Below, one piece after another: positions 18,059-28,080 of a stretch of 64,000 nt of DNA (its first letter is position 1; every line of letters starts with the position of its first letter). The stretch is from Campylobacter rectus (GTDB lineage Bacteria > Campylobacterota > Campylobacteria > Campylobacterales > Campylobacteraceae). Position numbers and translations under genes: made by a program. The notes under the pieces are model-generated. The model was given only the letters and a program-made list of their open reading frames with translations. It made no database searches and was not told where the DNA came from. The DNA lies in the NCBI RefSeq assembly GCF_004803795.1, contig NZ_CP012543.1, positions 620,001-684,000 on the forward strand. Reading direction: 5' to 3'.

Positions 18059-20217
18059 TGCAAAATATCAAACTAAACATCGCCGGTATGACCTGCGTAA
18101 ACTGCTCAAACGCCATCGAGCGCGTAACCAAAAAGATCGCGGGCGTGCTCGATGCCAAGGTCAGCTTCGCAAACGGCTCGGGCGAATTTATTGTCGAAAA
18201 CGCCGAAGTGCAAGCCGCGATAGAAGAAAAAATAAAAAAGCTAGGCTACGGCGTAGCAAAGGATTTGGCGGAATTTGAAGCCAAGCGCGAGAAACATATT
18301 TTAAATTTACGCCGAAATTTCCTAGCCGCCGCCGCTATTAGCGCGGTTATTATGGCGCTTGAGATGAGCGAGCAGCCAAGCACCGCAAAATCAGCCATCA
18401 TGCTAGCGCTTGCCTTTATCGCGATAACTACGTGCGGACGGGGCTTTTTCATCCATGCTTACGGCGCGCTGAAAAATAAAAATTTCGATATGAATGTACT
18501 CGTAGCGCTGGGCACTAGCACGGCGTTTGCGTATTCGCTGGGCGTTTTTGTCGCGGGCGAGCGCCTGCCTGAAAATATGCGCTACCTCTACGTCTCCGGC
18601 GCGGCGATGATAACGGCTTTCGTGCTGCTGGGTAAATTTTTAGAAGAGCGCTCAAAAGCCCGCGCTGGCGATTATATAAAATCGCTTATGGATATGTCGC
18701 CAAAGACCGCCCTCGTGCTACAAAAAGACGGCAGCGCGCTGGAAGTGGATGCCGCAAGCCTAAAAATAGGCGATATCACGGTCGTAAAGAGCGGCTACGC
18801 GGTGCCTTGCGACGGGGTTGTGATAAACGGCGGCGCAGAGATCGACGCCTCGATGCTAACGGGCGAGAGCCTGCCCGTCTATAAAAAACAAGGCGACGAG
18901 GTCAATGCCGGAACGATAAATTTAAACGGCTACATCAACGTAAAGGTTACTAAACTCGCTAATCAAACGCTTTTGTCGCAAATTTTAGAGCTCTTAAGCG
19001 ACGCGTCGAGCAAAAAGATGCCCATCAGCCGCTTTGCCGACCGCGTGGCAAATATCTTCGTGCCTAGCGTGATAGCTATCGCCGTCGTTACGTTTTGCGC
19101 GTGGTTTGCGCTTACGGGAAATGCGCTACAAGGCGTGCTAAGCGCGGTTTGCGTGCTCATTATCTCGTGTCCTTGCGCGCTGGGGCTCGCTACCCCGATA
19201 GCTATCGTCTCCTCGCTATCTCTGGGCGCTAAAAACGGAATCCTGATCAAAAATCCCGAAGTCTTGGAGGTTCTTGGCAGCGTGAAATACGCGGTATTTG
19301 ATAAAACCGGAACGCTAACCAAGGGCGAAATTTCGGTAAATTTTACCGATATAAACGATGAAAATTTAGCCAAAATCGCCGCGCTAGAGGCCAAAAGCTC
19401 ACATCCGATATCGGCCGCGATCGTTAGATACGCAAACGAGCTCGGGCTAAAAATTTTAGGCGATGAAAAGGGCTTTGAAAATATCGCCGGACGCGGCGTA
19501 AAGAGCGAGGACGATAGCGTGATAGCGGGCAACGAGGCCTTTTTAAGCGAGCTTGGCGTAGAGATAAGCGCGCAGGCTAAAGAGCAAATCGCCAAAGCGC
19601 AAAACGAAGGAAATGGCGTAGTGCTAGCGGCCGTGGATAAAATTTACGTAGGATTTATAGCGCTTAGCGACACGGTAAAAGAGGACGCCGCGCAGGCTAT
19701 GCAAAGCCTAAAAGAGGCCGGCGTAACGCCCGTAATGCTAACCGGAGATAACGCCTTCACCGCTAAAAACGTGGCGGGTAAGCTAGGCGTAGAGAAGGTC
19801 TTTGCCGATATGTTGCCTAATGAAAAATTTGAAACCATAAAACGCCTGCAAGAAGAGGGCGGAGTGCTGTTTGTCGGCGACGGTATCAACGACGCCGCAC
19901 CGCTAAAACAAGCAAATGCCGGCATCGCGATGAGTAGCGGCGCGGACATCGCAAAAGAGGCCGGCGACGTAGTGCTGGTAAAAAACGACCTAAAAAGCGC
20001 GGTAGCTACGATAAATTTGGCCAAAGAGACGATGAAAACGATAAGGCAAAATTTGTTTTGGGCGTTTGTTTATAACGCCGTTTGTATCCCCGTCGCTGCG
20101 GGAGTTTTGGCGCCGTTAGGACTCATGCTCACGCCCGTTTACGGGGCTGCGGCGATGTGCTTTAGCTCGGTCACGGTCGTGTTAAATTCGATCAGATTAC
20201 GATTTAAGCAAATCTAA
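18058..20217 (+). CDS. copA: Copper-exporting P1B-type ATPase CopA
   Basis: A 719-residue P-type ATPase that pumps Cu(I) out of the cytoplasm. One N-terminal metal-binding domain (MTCVNC near residue 13) precedes the membrane helices. Key motifs in order are TGES in the actuator domain (DASMLTGESLPV), the transmembrane metal site SCPCALGLATP near residue 370, the phosphorylation site DKTGTLTKG near 414, SSHPISAAI (HP motif of P1B pumps), and GDGINDAAPLKQA near 606. An in-frame TTG at 18055 is possible, but the ATG at 18058 in a TGATG overlap with copZ is preferred. There is no copper-responsive regulator gene beside it. Confidence 0.95.
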   Translation: MQNIKLNIAGMTCVNCSNAIERVTKKIAGVLDAKVSFANGSGEFIVENAEVQAAIEEKIKKLGYGVAKDLAEFEAKREKHILNLRRNFLAAAAISAVIMALEMSEQPSTAKSAIMLALAFIAITTCGRGFFIHAYGALKNKNFDMNVLVALGTSTAFAYSLGVFVAGERLPENMRYLYVSGAAMITAFVLLGKFLEERSKARAGDYIKSLMDMSPKTALVLQKDGSALEVDAASLKIGDITVVKSGYAVPCDGVVINGGAEIDASMLTGESLPVYKKQGDEVNAGTINLNGYINVKVTKLANQTLLSQILELLSDASSKKMPISRFADRVANIFVPSVIAIAVVTFCAWFALTGNALQGVLSAVCVLIISCPCALGLATPIAIVSSLSLGAKNGILIKNPEVLEVLGSVKYAVFDKTGTLTKGEISVNFTDINDENLAKIAALEAKSSHPISAAIVRYANELGLKILGDEKGFENIAGRGVKSEDDSVIAGNEAFLSELGVEISAQAKEQIAKAQNEGNGVVLAAVDKIYVGFIALSDTVKEDAAQAMQSLKEAGVTPVMLTGDNAFTAKNVAGKLGVEKVFADMLPNEKFETIKRLQEEGGVLFVGDGINDAAPLKQANAGIAMSSGADIAKEAGDVVLVKNDLKSAVATINLAKETMKTIRQNLFWAFVYNAVCIPVAAGVLAPLGLMLTPVYGAAAMCFSSVTVVLNSIRLRFKQI

Positions 20218-20265
20218 AATTTAGCCTAAATTTTGTAAAATTGTACAAAAATTAAAATAAGGAAA

Positions 20266-20826
20266 ATGATGAATTTGGGTAAATTTTATGCCGTGATCGC
20301 AAGGATATTTGCGCTAAATTTCGCTCTGCCGCCGAGTGCGAAGCTTTTTAGCGAGCTAAATAAAAATCCGAAATGGATAATAACAAACGATAGCGAAGCA
20401 AACGCCAAAGGGCGCGCGCTATATGAGGAGTCGATAAAAGGCGAAAGCATCGAAGAGATCGCAAAGGACTTCGCAAATTTGAAAAAATATTTTAACGCGG
20501 AGTTCTTTTTCGAGGGCGATAAGGCGCAGCTCGAGGGCTTTTATAAAAAATGCAAATTTAGCCCGAATTTAAATGTCAGCGCGCTTGATAGCGTAACAAA
20601 TGAGCTTTCATTTTTCTCCTCCGTCGTCGAGCTAAAACAAGACGAACAGACGAAGGAAATTTTGGGCGTTTTGCTAAGCTCGTATCTGCTGCCCTACGCT
20701 AAAAGGCTGGCCCCCGTCCTGCAAAACGAAGCGAAAAGTAAATTTTACCGCGCGATGGGGTATCTTTTCGAGGATTTTGCGAGCGGCATCGAAAATACGC
20801 TAAAAGTCAAAGTCGTGCCTAGATGA
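20266..20826 (+). CDS. TorD-family-like molecular chaperone (probable)
   Basis: A 186-residue soluble, mostly helical protein. The start [14 protein letters not shown], the internal [30 protein letters not shown] and [21 protein letters not shown] follow the spacing of TorD/DmsD-type chaperones, which have a first helix, a central D..xxELxF motif and a late helix after Y..YA. These fold and guard molybdenum enzymes and their Tat signals. It follows copA by 48 bp and overlaps lgt by 4 bp (ATGA). Its natural client is not adjacent; the only molybdoenzyme in the window is NapA, 18 kb away, which normally uses NapD. The similarity is weak enough that another all-helical family is possible. Confidence 0.55.
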   Translation: MMNLGKFYAVIARIFALNFALPPSAKLFSELNKNPKWIITNDSEANAKGRALYEESIKGESIEEIAKDFANLKKYFNAEFFFEGDKAQLEGFYKKCKFSPNLNVSALDSVTNELSFFSSVVELKQDEQTKEILGVLLSSYLLPYAKRLAPVLQNEAKSKFYRAMGYLFEDFASGIENTLKVKVVPR

Positions 20827-21638
20827 GTTGGTGGAACGATTTTTATCTAAATTTCGACCCCGTCGCGTTTGAGCTATTTGGCATAAAAGTGCACTGGTAC
20901 GGGATAATGTACGTCCTAGCGCTACTCGTGGCGCTCGGCATGGCTAAATTTATCGTCAAGCGCGATAATATGCAAATTTCAAATTCGCTGCTTGATAATT
21001 ATTTCTTTTGGGTGGAAATCGGCGTGATACTGGGCGCGAGGCTCGGCTATATCGTTATTTACGATCCAAATACGAGCTACTATCTCGCGTATCCTTGGCA
21101 GATTTTTAATCCCTTTCATAACGGCGAATTCGTCGGTATTCGCGGTATGAGCTATCACGGCGCGGTGGTCGGGTTTTTGATAGCGACGTGGGCCTTTTGC
21201 CGTAAATTTAAGCAAAATTTGTGGCGGCTTTTGGACCTCGTCGCGCTTAGCATTCCGCTTGGATATTTTTTCGGTCGTATAGGAAATTTTTTAAACCAAG
21301 AGTTGTTCGGTCGTATCACGGACGTCTCATGGGCGATCAACGTCGCGGGACAGATGCGTCATCCGTCGCAAATTTACGAAGCCGTTTTAGAGGGGCTAGT
21401 AGTTTTTGTCATTATTTTTGTTTATAGAAAATTTAAAAAATTTGACGGCGAGCTCATCGCGCTTTACGCCATACTTTATACTTTTGCTAGATTTATTTGC
21501 GAATTTTTCCGCGAGCCCGACACGGGAATAGGCTTTGTCTTTTTAAATTTTTCTATGGGGCAAATTTTATCCTTTGCTATGTTTTTATTTGGGATTTGTG
21601 TTTATATTATATTAAGTAAAAAATATGTAAAAATTTAA
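20823..21638 (+). CDS. lgt: Prolipoprotein diacylglyceryl transferase
   Basis: This 271-residue inner-membrane protein transfers diacylglycerol from phosphatidylglycerol to the lipobox cysteine of prolipoproteins. Family marks are [13 protein letters not shown] in the first helix, [24 protein letters not shown] (here [13 protein letters not shown]), the Lgt signature [18 protein letters not shown], and [14 protein letters not shown]. About seven hydrophobic segments are visible. The ATG overlaps the stop of the TorD-like gene, suggesting co-translation. Several lipoprotein candidates in this window (NapB, the gene at 46221) would be substrates. Confidence 0.95.
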   Translation: MSWWNDFYLNFDPVAFELFGIKVHWYGIMYVLALLVALGMAKFIVKRDNMQISNSLLDNYFFWVEIGVILGARLGYIVIYDPNTSYYLAYPWQIFNPFHNGEFVGIRGMSYHGAVVGFLIATWAFCRKFKQNLWRLLDLVALSIPLGYFFGRIGNFLNQELFGRITDVSWAINVAGQMRHPSQIYEAVLEGLVVFVIIFVYRKFKKFDGELIALYAILYTFARFICEFFREPDTGIGFVFLNFSMGQILSFAMFLFGICVYIILSKKYVKI

Positions 21639-21743
21639 AATGTTTTTAAAGTATTTTACGATATTATTAAGCTGTATTTTTAATAGCATAATTTAATTTT
21701 TTTTTAAGTTATGATAATTCATTTCAAATTTATAGGAGGGCTC

Positions 21744-22457
21744 ATGAGTGGGCTAATCGAGGGCTTCTTGGGTAGGCAAGCGGATACGAAAAAAAGTCGT
21801 ACCCCTGCCGTTTGGGACAGATGGCAAAGTATAACGGGACTGATTCTTGCCTGTTTTATTTTGTGTCATATGGTATTTACCTCTACCATTTTGTTCGGTA
21901 AGGGCGCATTTAACGCCGTTGTGGGTTTTGCCGAGGCTAAATTTTTATTTGGCGAGGCTACATGGTGGATAACAAACGCTATCGCGGCCGTGATATTTGC
22001 GATATTTATCACTCACGCGTTTTTGGCGATGAGAAAATTTCCTGCAAACTACAGACAATACATTATGTTTAGAGGCCACAAAGACCGCATGAAGCATCTT
22101 GATACTACGCTTTGGTGGTTTCAGTTCTTGACCGGTTTCGCACTATTTTTTGCTGCTAGCGCGCACTTGGTGGATATAATATTTGGCGGACATGTCACTG
22201 CGGATAAATCTATCATGGCTTTTCATCGCTTAGAGATTTTCTACTTTGCGCTGCTTGTATTTATGGTTGTTCATGCGGGCGTCGGGATGTATCGCCTATA
22301 CGTAAAATGGGTGAGCATCGACGGCGTGAATAAAGAGGAGATGCTGGCGAAAAGAAATAAAGCCAAAACGATTATATTCGCTGTTTTCGGAGTGCTTGCG
22401 ATTATCGCGCTAATCTCTGATTTCGTGTGGATCAGCTACGAAGTCGCAGGTCACTAG
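21744..22457 (+). CDS. frdC: Fumarate reductase cytochrome b subunit
   Basis: I start it at the ATG 21744 (MSGLIEGFLGRQ), which has an AGGAGG site; an earlier in-frame ATG at 21711 has none. The 237-residue protein has five hydrophobic helices and the dihaem b layout of epsilonproteobacterial (Wolinella-type) FrdC, with His-bearing segments SITGLILACFILCHMVF, AIFITHAFLAMRKF, FFAASAHLVDIIF, FHRLEIFYFALLVFMVVHAG. It anchors FrdAB to the cytoplasmic membrane and passes electrons from menaquinol to fumarate. It is the first gene of frdCAB, with 17 bp to frdA. Confidence 0.94.
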   Translation: MSGLIEGFLGRQADTKKSRTPAVWDRWQSITGLILACFILCHMVFTSTILFGKGAFNAVVGFAEAKFLFGEATWWITNAIAAVIFAIFITHAFLAMRKFPANYRQYIMFRGHKDRMKHLDTTLWWFQFLTGFALFFAASAHLVDIIFGGHVTADKSIMAFHRLEIFYFALLVFMVVHAGVGMYRLYVKWVSIDGVNKEEMLAKRNKAKTIIFAVFGVLAIIALISDFVWISYEVAGH

Positions 22458-22474
22458 GATAAAGGAAATTAAAA

Positions 22475-24493
22475 ATGAACGTAAAATATTATGACGCATT
22501 AGTTATCGGAGGCGGACTGGCGGGTCTTAGAGCGGCCGTCGCTGCCGGAGAAAAAGGGCTAAGCACGGTAGTTTTAAGCTTAATCCCGGTTAAACGCTCG
22601 CACTCTGCAGCTGCGCAAGGCGGTATGCAGGCCTCTTTGGGAAATTCAAAAATGAGCGAAGGCGACAACGAGGACGTACACTTTGCCGACACCGTAAAAG
22701 GTAGCGACTGGGGCTGCGATCAAGAGGTTGCTAGGATGTTTTGTCAAACGGCTCCTAAAGCGATTCGCGAGCTAGCGGCTTGGGGCGTGCCTTGGACCAG
22801 GATTACGCGAGGCGAAAGAAGCGCTATCATCAACGCTCAAAAAACGACTATCGTAGAAAAAGATGAGGTTCACGGACTCATCCACTCTCGCGACTTTGGC
22901 GGAACTAAAAAATGGAGAACCTGCTTTACGGCGGATGCTACGGGTCACACGATGCTTTTTGCCGTGGCCAACGAAGCTCTAAAGCACAACGTCGAAATCC
23001 ACGACAGAAAAGAAGCTATCGCGCTAATCCACGCAAACAACCGCTGTTACGGTGCGATCGTTCGCGATCTGGTTAGCGGCGAGATCACCGCATACGTCGC
23101 AAAAGGCACGCTGATCGCCACAGGCGGCTACGGCAGGGTTTATAAACACACCACAAATGCTGTAGTTTGCGAAGGTATCGGCGCGGCCATCGCTCTTGAG
23201 ACGGGAGTTGCACAACTAGGAAATATGGAAGCGGTGCAGTTTCACCCGACTCCGATCGTTCCGAGCGGTATCTTGCTAACCGAGGGTTGCCGCGGCGACG
23301 GCGGAATTTTACGCGACGTGGACGGATACCGCTTTATGCCTGACTACGAGCCTGAGAAAAAAGAACTAGCTAGCCGCGACGTCGTAAGTCGCCGCATTAT
23401 GGAGCATATCCGCGCGGGTAAAGGCGTGCCTAGCCCATACGGATATCACGTTTGGCTGGATATCTCGATCCTAGGGCGCGAGCACATCGAGAAAAATTTA
23501 CGTGACGTTCAAGAAATTTGCGAAATCTTTAACGGCATCGACCCAGCCGATACCGAAGTATATACCGACGAGAACGGACGACAGCGCGGTAAAGGCTGGG
23601 CGCCGATCCTACCTATGCAGCACTACTCTATGGGCGGCATCAAGACTAAGCCTACAGGCGAGAGCCCGACGCTGGCGGGCCTATTTAGCGCCGGCGAGGC
23701 TGCATGCTGGGATATGCACGGATTTAACCGCCTGGGCGGCAACTCCGTTTCGGAAACTGTCGTCGCAGGCATGATCGTGGGCGATTATTTTGCCGACTAC
23801 TGCGGTAGCCACGAGATCGAGATAAATACCAACGACATCGAAAAATTCGTTAAAAAAGAGGAAGACTATCTAAAGAGCCTGGTCGAAAAAGAGGGCAAAT
23901 TTAACGTATTTGAGATCAAAAACAAGATGAAAGACATTATGTGGGAGCACGTAGCGATCTTTAGAACGGGCGAAGGTCTTGCCGTGGCCGTAAAAGAGCT
24001 GGAAGAGCTTTATAAACAATCTTTAGACGTCAAAGTCACAAACAAGGCACTATTTGGCAACCCTGAGCTTGAGGAGGCCTACCGCGTACCAAAGATGCTA
24101 AAACTAGCCCTTTGTATCGCAAAAGGCGCGCTTGATCGCACTGAGAGCCGCGGAGCGCACTGCCGCGAGGACTATCCGAAACGCGACGACCTAAACTGGC
24201 TAAACAGAACCCTAACTAGCTGGAAAGAGGGCGATACGCTACCGACTATCGTGTATGAGCCGCTTGATATTATGAAAATGGAAATTCCGCCGGCATTCCG
24301 CGGATACGGAGCTAAGGGCAACATCATCGAGCACCCGGACAGCGCCGTACGCCAAGCGCAGGTCGATGAGATCCGCGCCAAAATGGAAGCCGAAGGCAAG
24401 GGCAGATACGAAATCCAAGAAGCGCTAATGCACTACGAGCTTCAGCCTAAATATAAAGCACCAAACGAAAGAGCAGGAATAGGATATGAGTAG
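22475..24493 (+). CDS. frdA: Fumarate reductase flavoprotein subunit
   Basis: The 672-residue flavoprotein reduces fumarate to succinate at a covalently bound FAD. Visible features are the dinucleotide fold [13 protein letters not shown] at residues 9-21, the flavin-attachment His in [26 protein letters not shown], the active-site HFHPTP-type segment (here [11 protein letters not shown]) and TEGCRGDGG, and [14 protein letters not shown]. The length is normal for the Wolinella/Campylobacter type. The ATG follows AAAGGAAAT. It overlaps frdB by 8 bp. The electron-accepting role is supported by the two neighbouring subunit genes. Confidence 0.96.
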   Translation: MNVKYYDALVIGGGLAGLRAAVAAGEKGLSTVVLSLIPVKRSHSAAAQGGMQASLGNSKMSEGDNEDVHFADTVKGSDWGCDQEVARMFCQTAPKAIRELAAWGVPWTRITRGERSAIINAQKTTIVEKDEVHGLIHSRDFGGTKKWRTCFTADATGHTMLFAVANEALKHNVEIHDRKEAIALIHANNRCYGAIVRDLVSGEITAYVAKGTLIATGGYGRVYKHTTNAVVCEGIGAAIALETGVAQLGNMEAVQFHPTPIVPSGILLTEGCRGDGGILRDVDGYRFMPDYEPEKKELASRDVVSRRIMEHIRAGKGVPSPYGYHVWLDISILGREHIEKNLRDVQEICEIFNGIDPADTEVYTDENGRQRGKGWAPILPMQHYSMGGIKTKPTGESPTLAGLFSAGEAACWDMHGFNRLGGNSVSETVVAGMIVGDYFADYCGSHEIEINTNDIEKFVKKEEDYLKSLVEKEGKFNVFEIKNKMKDIMWEHVAIFRTGEGLAVAVKELEELYKQSLDVKVTNKALFGNPELEEAYRVPKMLKLALCIAKGALDRTESRGAHCREDYPKRDDLNWLNRTLTSWKEGDTLPTIVYEPLDIMKMEIPPAFRGYGAKGNIIEHPDSAVRQAQVDEIRAKMEAEGKGRYEIQEALMHYELQPKYKAPNERAGIGYE

Positions 24494-25205
24494 AAAAATA
24501 ACCATAAAAGCATTTAAATATAATCCGTTAAGCAAAATTTCAAAGCCGCATTTTGCGACCTACGAGCTAGAAGAAACCGACGGCATGACGCTGTTTATCG
24601 CGCTTAACGTGATTAGGGAAAAATTTGATCCCGAACTAAGTTTTGACTTCGTTTGCCGAGCCGGTATCTGCGGTAGCTGCGGTATGCTAGTTAATGGTAC
24701 GCCAAAGCTTGCTTGCCGCACGCTAACCAAAGACTATCCAAACGGCGTGATCGAGCTTATGCCTTTGCCGGTATTTAAGCTTTTAAAAGACCTAAGCGTA
24801 GATACGGGCAACTGGATGAATGCGATGAGTAAGCGCGTGGAGAGCTGGATACACACCGATCACGAGACCGATATCTCTAAGCTCGAGGAAAAAGTCGAAC
24901 CTGAAGTGGCGCAGGAAGTATTTGAGCTCGACCGCTGCATCGAGTGCGGTATCTGCGTAGCTGCGTGCGGTACGGCTATCATGAGGCCTGATTTCATCGG
25001 TGCGGTCGGACTTAACCGCGTGGCTAGATTTAAAATCGACGCGCTAGACAAACGAACCGATGAGGACTTTTACGAGCTTATCGGCGATGATGACGGAGTG
25101 TTTGGCTGTATGACTTTGCTAGGCTGCGAGGATAACTGCCCTAAACACCTGCCGCTGCAAAGCAGGATCGCGTATATGAGACGCAAAATGGCTGTAATAA
25201 AATAA
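24486..25205 (+). CDS. frdB: Fumarate reductase iron-sulfur subunit
   Basis: A 239-residue protein with three cluster motifs: the plant-type [2Fe-2S] set [21 protein letters not shown] (first half), the [4Fe-4S] motif [12 protein letters not shown] near residue 155, and the [3Fe-4S]/quinone-side set with [11 protein letters not shown] near the end. It relays electrons from FrdC haems to the FAD of FrdA on the cytoplasmic face. Its start overlaps the frdA stop (ATGAGTAG), giving tight co-translation. A weak hairpin terminator follows 9 bp after the TAA. Confidence 0.96.
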   Translation: MSRKITIKAFKYNPLSKISKPHFATYELEETDGMTLFIALNVIREKFDPELSFDFVCRAGICGSCGMLVNGTPKLACRTLTKDYPNGVIELMPLPVFKLLKDLSVDTGNWMNAMSKRVESWIHTDHETDISKLEEKVEPEVAQEVFELDRCIECGICVAACGTAIMRPDFIGAVGLNRVARFKIDALDKRTDEDFYELIGDDDGVFGCMTLLGCEDNCPKHLPLQSRIAYMRRKMAVIK

Positions 25206-25213
25206 ATATCTAC

Positions 25214-25240
25214 GGGGTCGGTAAGACCCCTATCTCTTTA
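25214..25240 (+). terminator. Terminator of frdCAB
   Basis: A six-base-pair stem GGGGTC/GACCCC with loop GGTAA, followed by TATCTCTTT. The stem is short but GC-only and lies directly after frdB. Confidence 0.6.
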
Positions 25241-25633
25241 AAATTTAGCTTCGAATTATTATACTTTAATCTTAAATTTTATCTTCAAATTTGCTTTTTT
25301 AATCGGGTTAAATTTGTTCAAATTTGACGATACTTGCTGTATGTAAATTTTGAAAAATATGTGAAAATGTCAAATTTTGCGTTAATCTAAAATTAGATTT
25401 GCTCACGACATCGTTTATTTTGCATTAAAATTTAAAAGTTTTACTCGACCCGGCTTGCCTGTGCGAATTTGATAACCGCACTTATTAAACTGCAAAGCCT
25501 TGTATATTTGTTTTCTCTCGTTTTAAAAAAGAGCGGGGATGATCTTGCGTGCTCAAAATATACTTCTTTTTTGAAAACGTATGATAAATTTATGATAAGG
25601 TAAAATCTTTTGAAATCTCGTGAAAATGACACT

Positions 25634-25991
25634 TGGTGGAAGCGAGGGGGATCGAACCCCTGTCCAAAAACAAACCGATCGCAGCCTCTACACGCTTAGC
25701 AAAAGTGAAAATTTCATCTAAAAGGGCTCACTTTCCAAAACCTTATTTTAGACTAAGACAAGATTTCAGCTAGCAGCTCGTCGGGCCGCCAACCTACGCT
25801 AGCTAGGGTTACTCGCCGCCGTTTTAGCTAGTTTCAAACTAGGCGAGGCTCAACTGAACTTACGCGGCTTTAGCGTAAGCAGGAGCGTAATTAACGTTGT
25901 TTGCGTTTAAATTTATTTGAGCTTTTTACGCTTTGCTCAAAGCGACGTGCCACCGTGACCGCTCTGCTCCTGTCGAAGCCAAGTCGCTCCC
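25634..25991 (-). ncRNA. ssrA: Transfer-messenger RNA
   Basis: The 5' end GGGAGCGACTTGGCTTCGAC (from 25991) and the 3' end with a T-arm-like GGGGTTCGATCCCC, acceptor CGCTTCC and genomic CCA (25634-25636) form the tRNA-like domain; acceptor halves pair over seven bases. The tag frame lies at 25904-25860 and encodes ANNVNYAPAYAKAA then TAA; the upstream resume Ala codon is GCA. The length of 358 nt suits Campylobacter. tmRNA with SmpB frees stalled ribosomes and tags the nascent chains for proteolysis. Open frames drawn through this interval are not genes. Confidence 0.97.
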
Positions 25992-26028
25992 GTAAAAATT
26001 AGGCTAAAATTTAGCCTCGTTTCAAAGG

Positions 26029-26057
26029 ATTATAATACTTTTTGTATTTTTTGTCAA
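26029..26057 (-). promoter_or_regulatory. Sigma-70 promoter of ssrA
   Basis: On the minus strand a perfect TTGACA (26057-26052) and a perfect TATAAT (26034-26029) are separated by exactly 17 bp. The -35 overlaps the last codons of the upstream hpt-type gene. The mature tmRNA begins about 38 nt downstream of the -10, leaving a short leader that includes an AGGCTAAA/TTTAGCCT hairpin (26001-26017), expected to be cut off by RNase P. Confidence 0.85.
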
Positions 26058-26461
26058 ACGTCGAGCTTCTGAGGGATTTTCACGATATTTGCGTCCAAAA
26101 CTCCGAAAAAATCCGCATCGTTTTCGATATCGTTTTTATATCTGTCAAACTGATCACTCACCAAAAGTAGCCAATCTACGAAGTCGTCGTTTGCAGGACC
26201 TTTCAGCCCCCTCGCTTCGCCGCAAATTTCCTCCGCCAGAGTCGTTAATTTTAATATAGGATTGAGCTTCATAAAGCCCGCGGCAGATTTAATATTATGA
26301 AAAATTCTAAAGAGCTCGTCGATGTTGCCGCTATATCTATCAGCTCTGGTTAGCCCGATGATGAGAGGCTCCATTAGTTCGCACATAAGGGCGTAATGTG
26401 ATAAAAACTCCTCTACGATGTCGTAAGAATAGTCTATCTCGAGGCTTCTTAGTATTCCCAT
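26054..26461 (-). CDS. Histidine phosphotransfer (Hpt) domain protein
   Basis: This 135-residue protein is a single Hpt domain. The motif LFRIFHNIKSAAGFMKLNPIL carries the phospho-accepting His in the usual HxxKSAAG context, embedded in a helical bundle (VEEFLSHYALMCELMEPLI before, LTTLAEEICGEARG after). Such domains relay phosphoryl groups in CheA-like or hybrid two-component chains. No partner kinase or regulator gene is adjacent. It is read toward ssrA, whose promoter overlaps its 3' end. It may serve chemotaxis or another phosphorelay encoded elsewhere. Confidence 0.85.
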   Translation of the reverse strand: MGILRSLEIDYSYDIVEEFLSHYALMCELMEPLIIGLTRADRYSGNIDELFRIFHNIKSAAGFMKLNPILKLTTLAEEICGEARGLKGPANDDFVDWLLLVSDQFDRYKNDIENDADFFGVLDANIVKIPQKLDV

Positions 26462-26546
26462 TTATTGTCCTTAAAATTATTGTCCCGATTGTAACATTTT
26501 TTTGATAAAATTAAAAATAAAAAGTCAAAAATTTAGGAGAAATTTT

Positions 26547-27350
26547 ATGCCGACAAGTGATAAAAGAGTTACGGTTTATGATATAATTAATAAAAAAGGC
26601 GTCCGGCCTATCGTTATGATTACGGCTTATGACGCTCTTTTCGCACGGCTTTTTGACGACTACGTCGATATTATCTTGGTGGGTGACAGCCTAAATATGA
26701 GCTTTAACGGTAAAAAAGACACCCTTAGCCTAAAAATGAGCGACGCGCTTTATCACGTAAAGGCCGTTTTGCAGGGTGCAAAGCGCGCTTTTGTCGTGGC
26801 GGATATGCCCTTTGGCAGCTATCAGGACGAAAGATCCGCACTAAAAAATGCGACGAAATTTATCAAAGCGGGCGCGGACGCGGTCAAATTTGAAGGCGGT
26901 CTAAAAGCCGCTCCTATCGTAAAAAGGCTCGTGGGCGAGGGCATAAACGTGATGGCTCACATCGGGCTCATGCCTCAGTTTGTGCGAAACGAGGGCGGCT
27001 ACAAGGTAAAGGGACGCAGCGAGGCTGATGAAGCGCGCCTCATTGAAGAGGCGCAGGCGCTCGAGCACGCGGGAGCGTTTTCGGCTGTGGTCGAGGGCAC
27101 GCTAAGTCCGGTTGCGGCAAAGGTCGCAAAGAGCGTGCAAATGCCTATTATCGGTATCGGCGCGGGTGCCGACGTAGACGGACAGGTGCTCGTGTGGAGC
27201 GATATGCTCGGGTTTTTTGACGAGTTTAAACCAAAATTCGTCAAGCGCTACCTTGACGGCGCAAATTTAGTACGAACGGCGGTTGAAGCTTATGCTCGCG
27301 AGGTTAGAGAAAAGACGTTTCCAAGCAATGAGTTCGAGTATAAAATTTAG
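26547..27350 (+). CDS. panB: 3-methyl-2-oxobutanoate hydroxymethyltransferase
   Basis: The enzyme adds a hydroxymethyl group from methylene-tetrahydrofolate to ketoisovalerate, the first step of pantothenate synthesis. I start it at the ATG 26547 (MPTSDKRVTVYDI) with a GGAGA site; 15 upstream in-frame residues lack conservation. At 267 residues it is full length. Marks are MITAYDALFARLFDD, LVGDSLNMSFNGKKDTL (Mg-binding Asp), ADMPFGSY, AVKFEGG, AHIGLMPQ and IGIGAGADVDGQVLVWSDMLG. panC is not adjacent here. Confidence 0.94.
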   Translation: MPTSDKRVTVYDIINKKGVRPIVMITAYDALFARLFDDYVDIILVGDSLNMSFNGKKDTLSLKMSDALYHVKAVLQGAKRAFVVADMPFGSYQDERSALKNATKFIKAGADAVKFEGGLKAAPIVKRLVGEGINVMAHIGLMPQFVRNEGGYKVKGRSEADEARLIEEAQALEHAGAFSAVVEGTLSPVAAKVAKSVQMPIIGIGAGADVDGQVLVWSDMLGFFDEFKPKFVKRYLDGANLVRTAVEAYAREVREKTFPSNEFEYKI

Positions 27351-28080
27351 CTCGTTTTGAGCAAATCCGGCTAGCAGGGTAAATTTGATCGCTCGGAAAA
27401 CGGCGGCGATTAGGTCGCAAGCGTTAAATTTGATGAGCTAAATTTGCTCTAATTTAAGCTGCTTGGCGCGTAAAATCTTTGCTATAAACGAGGTTAAATT
27501 TTAGCACCTATGTCGTGGCATTGTTTTTTAAATTTGGCAAGTCAAATTTACGGTACGCTCTAAGAAACGGTAAATTTAAATGAGTAAATTTGCGGTGAAA
27601 TTTAAAAAAGCAATAGAATTTAATAAGTCGAAATTTGCGTCGTAAATTTAAGGCGAGCAGAGGGTATCGGCGACGAATTTTATCCGTTTTAAGGCAAATT
27701 TAGACGAAAAATAAATGCCAAAAGTCGCAAATAAGCCCGCAAAAATACGAGCTAAGCTAATTTGATAAGTAAAATTTGCTCGATAAATTCGCCCGGATTT
27801 AAACAATCCGAGCGCCTAAATAAATTTTAGTTTTGCTTTTTTAAGCCAAAAATTAAGTCGGCGACAAAAATCAAATTTAGCGCGCAAACCGCACCTATAT
27901 AGCTAGCGGCGAAGGCGAAGACTCCGGTGCGGCTGTTTGCGTCGCGCGGTAAACGCCGATGGCTTAAGATCCGAAAAGTGTAAATACAGCCGGATTTAAA
28001 CCCCTGCAAAAACGCGTAAGCAAGTAAAAGCCGTAGCCTCAAAAACGCAAACGATAAATTTTAAAAACGAGGAGAAAATT
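27351..28080. other. Gene-free stretch with dense AAATTT words
   Basis: About 730 bp between panB and the Sel1 gene. Almost every line carries several TAAATTT/AAATTTG words. A minus-strand frame at 27827-28042 is hydrophobic but has no ribosome site and no recognisable family. The end carries the GAGGAG ribosome site of the next gene. Confidence 0.6.
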
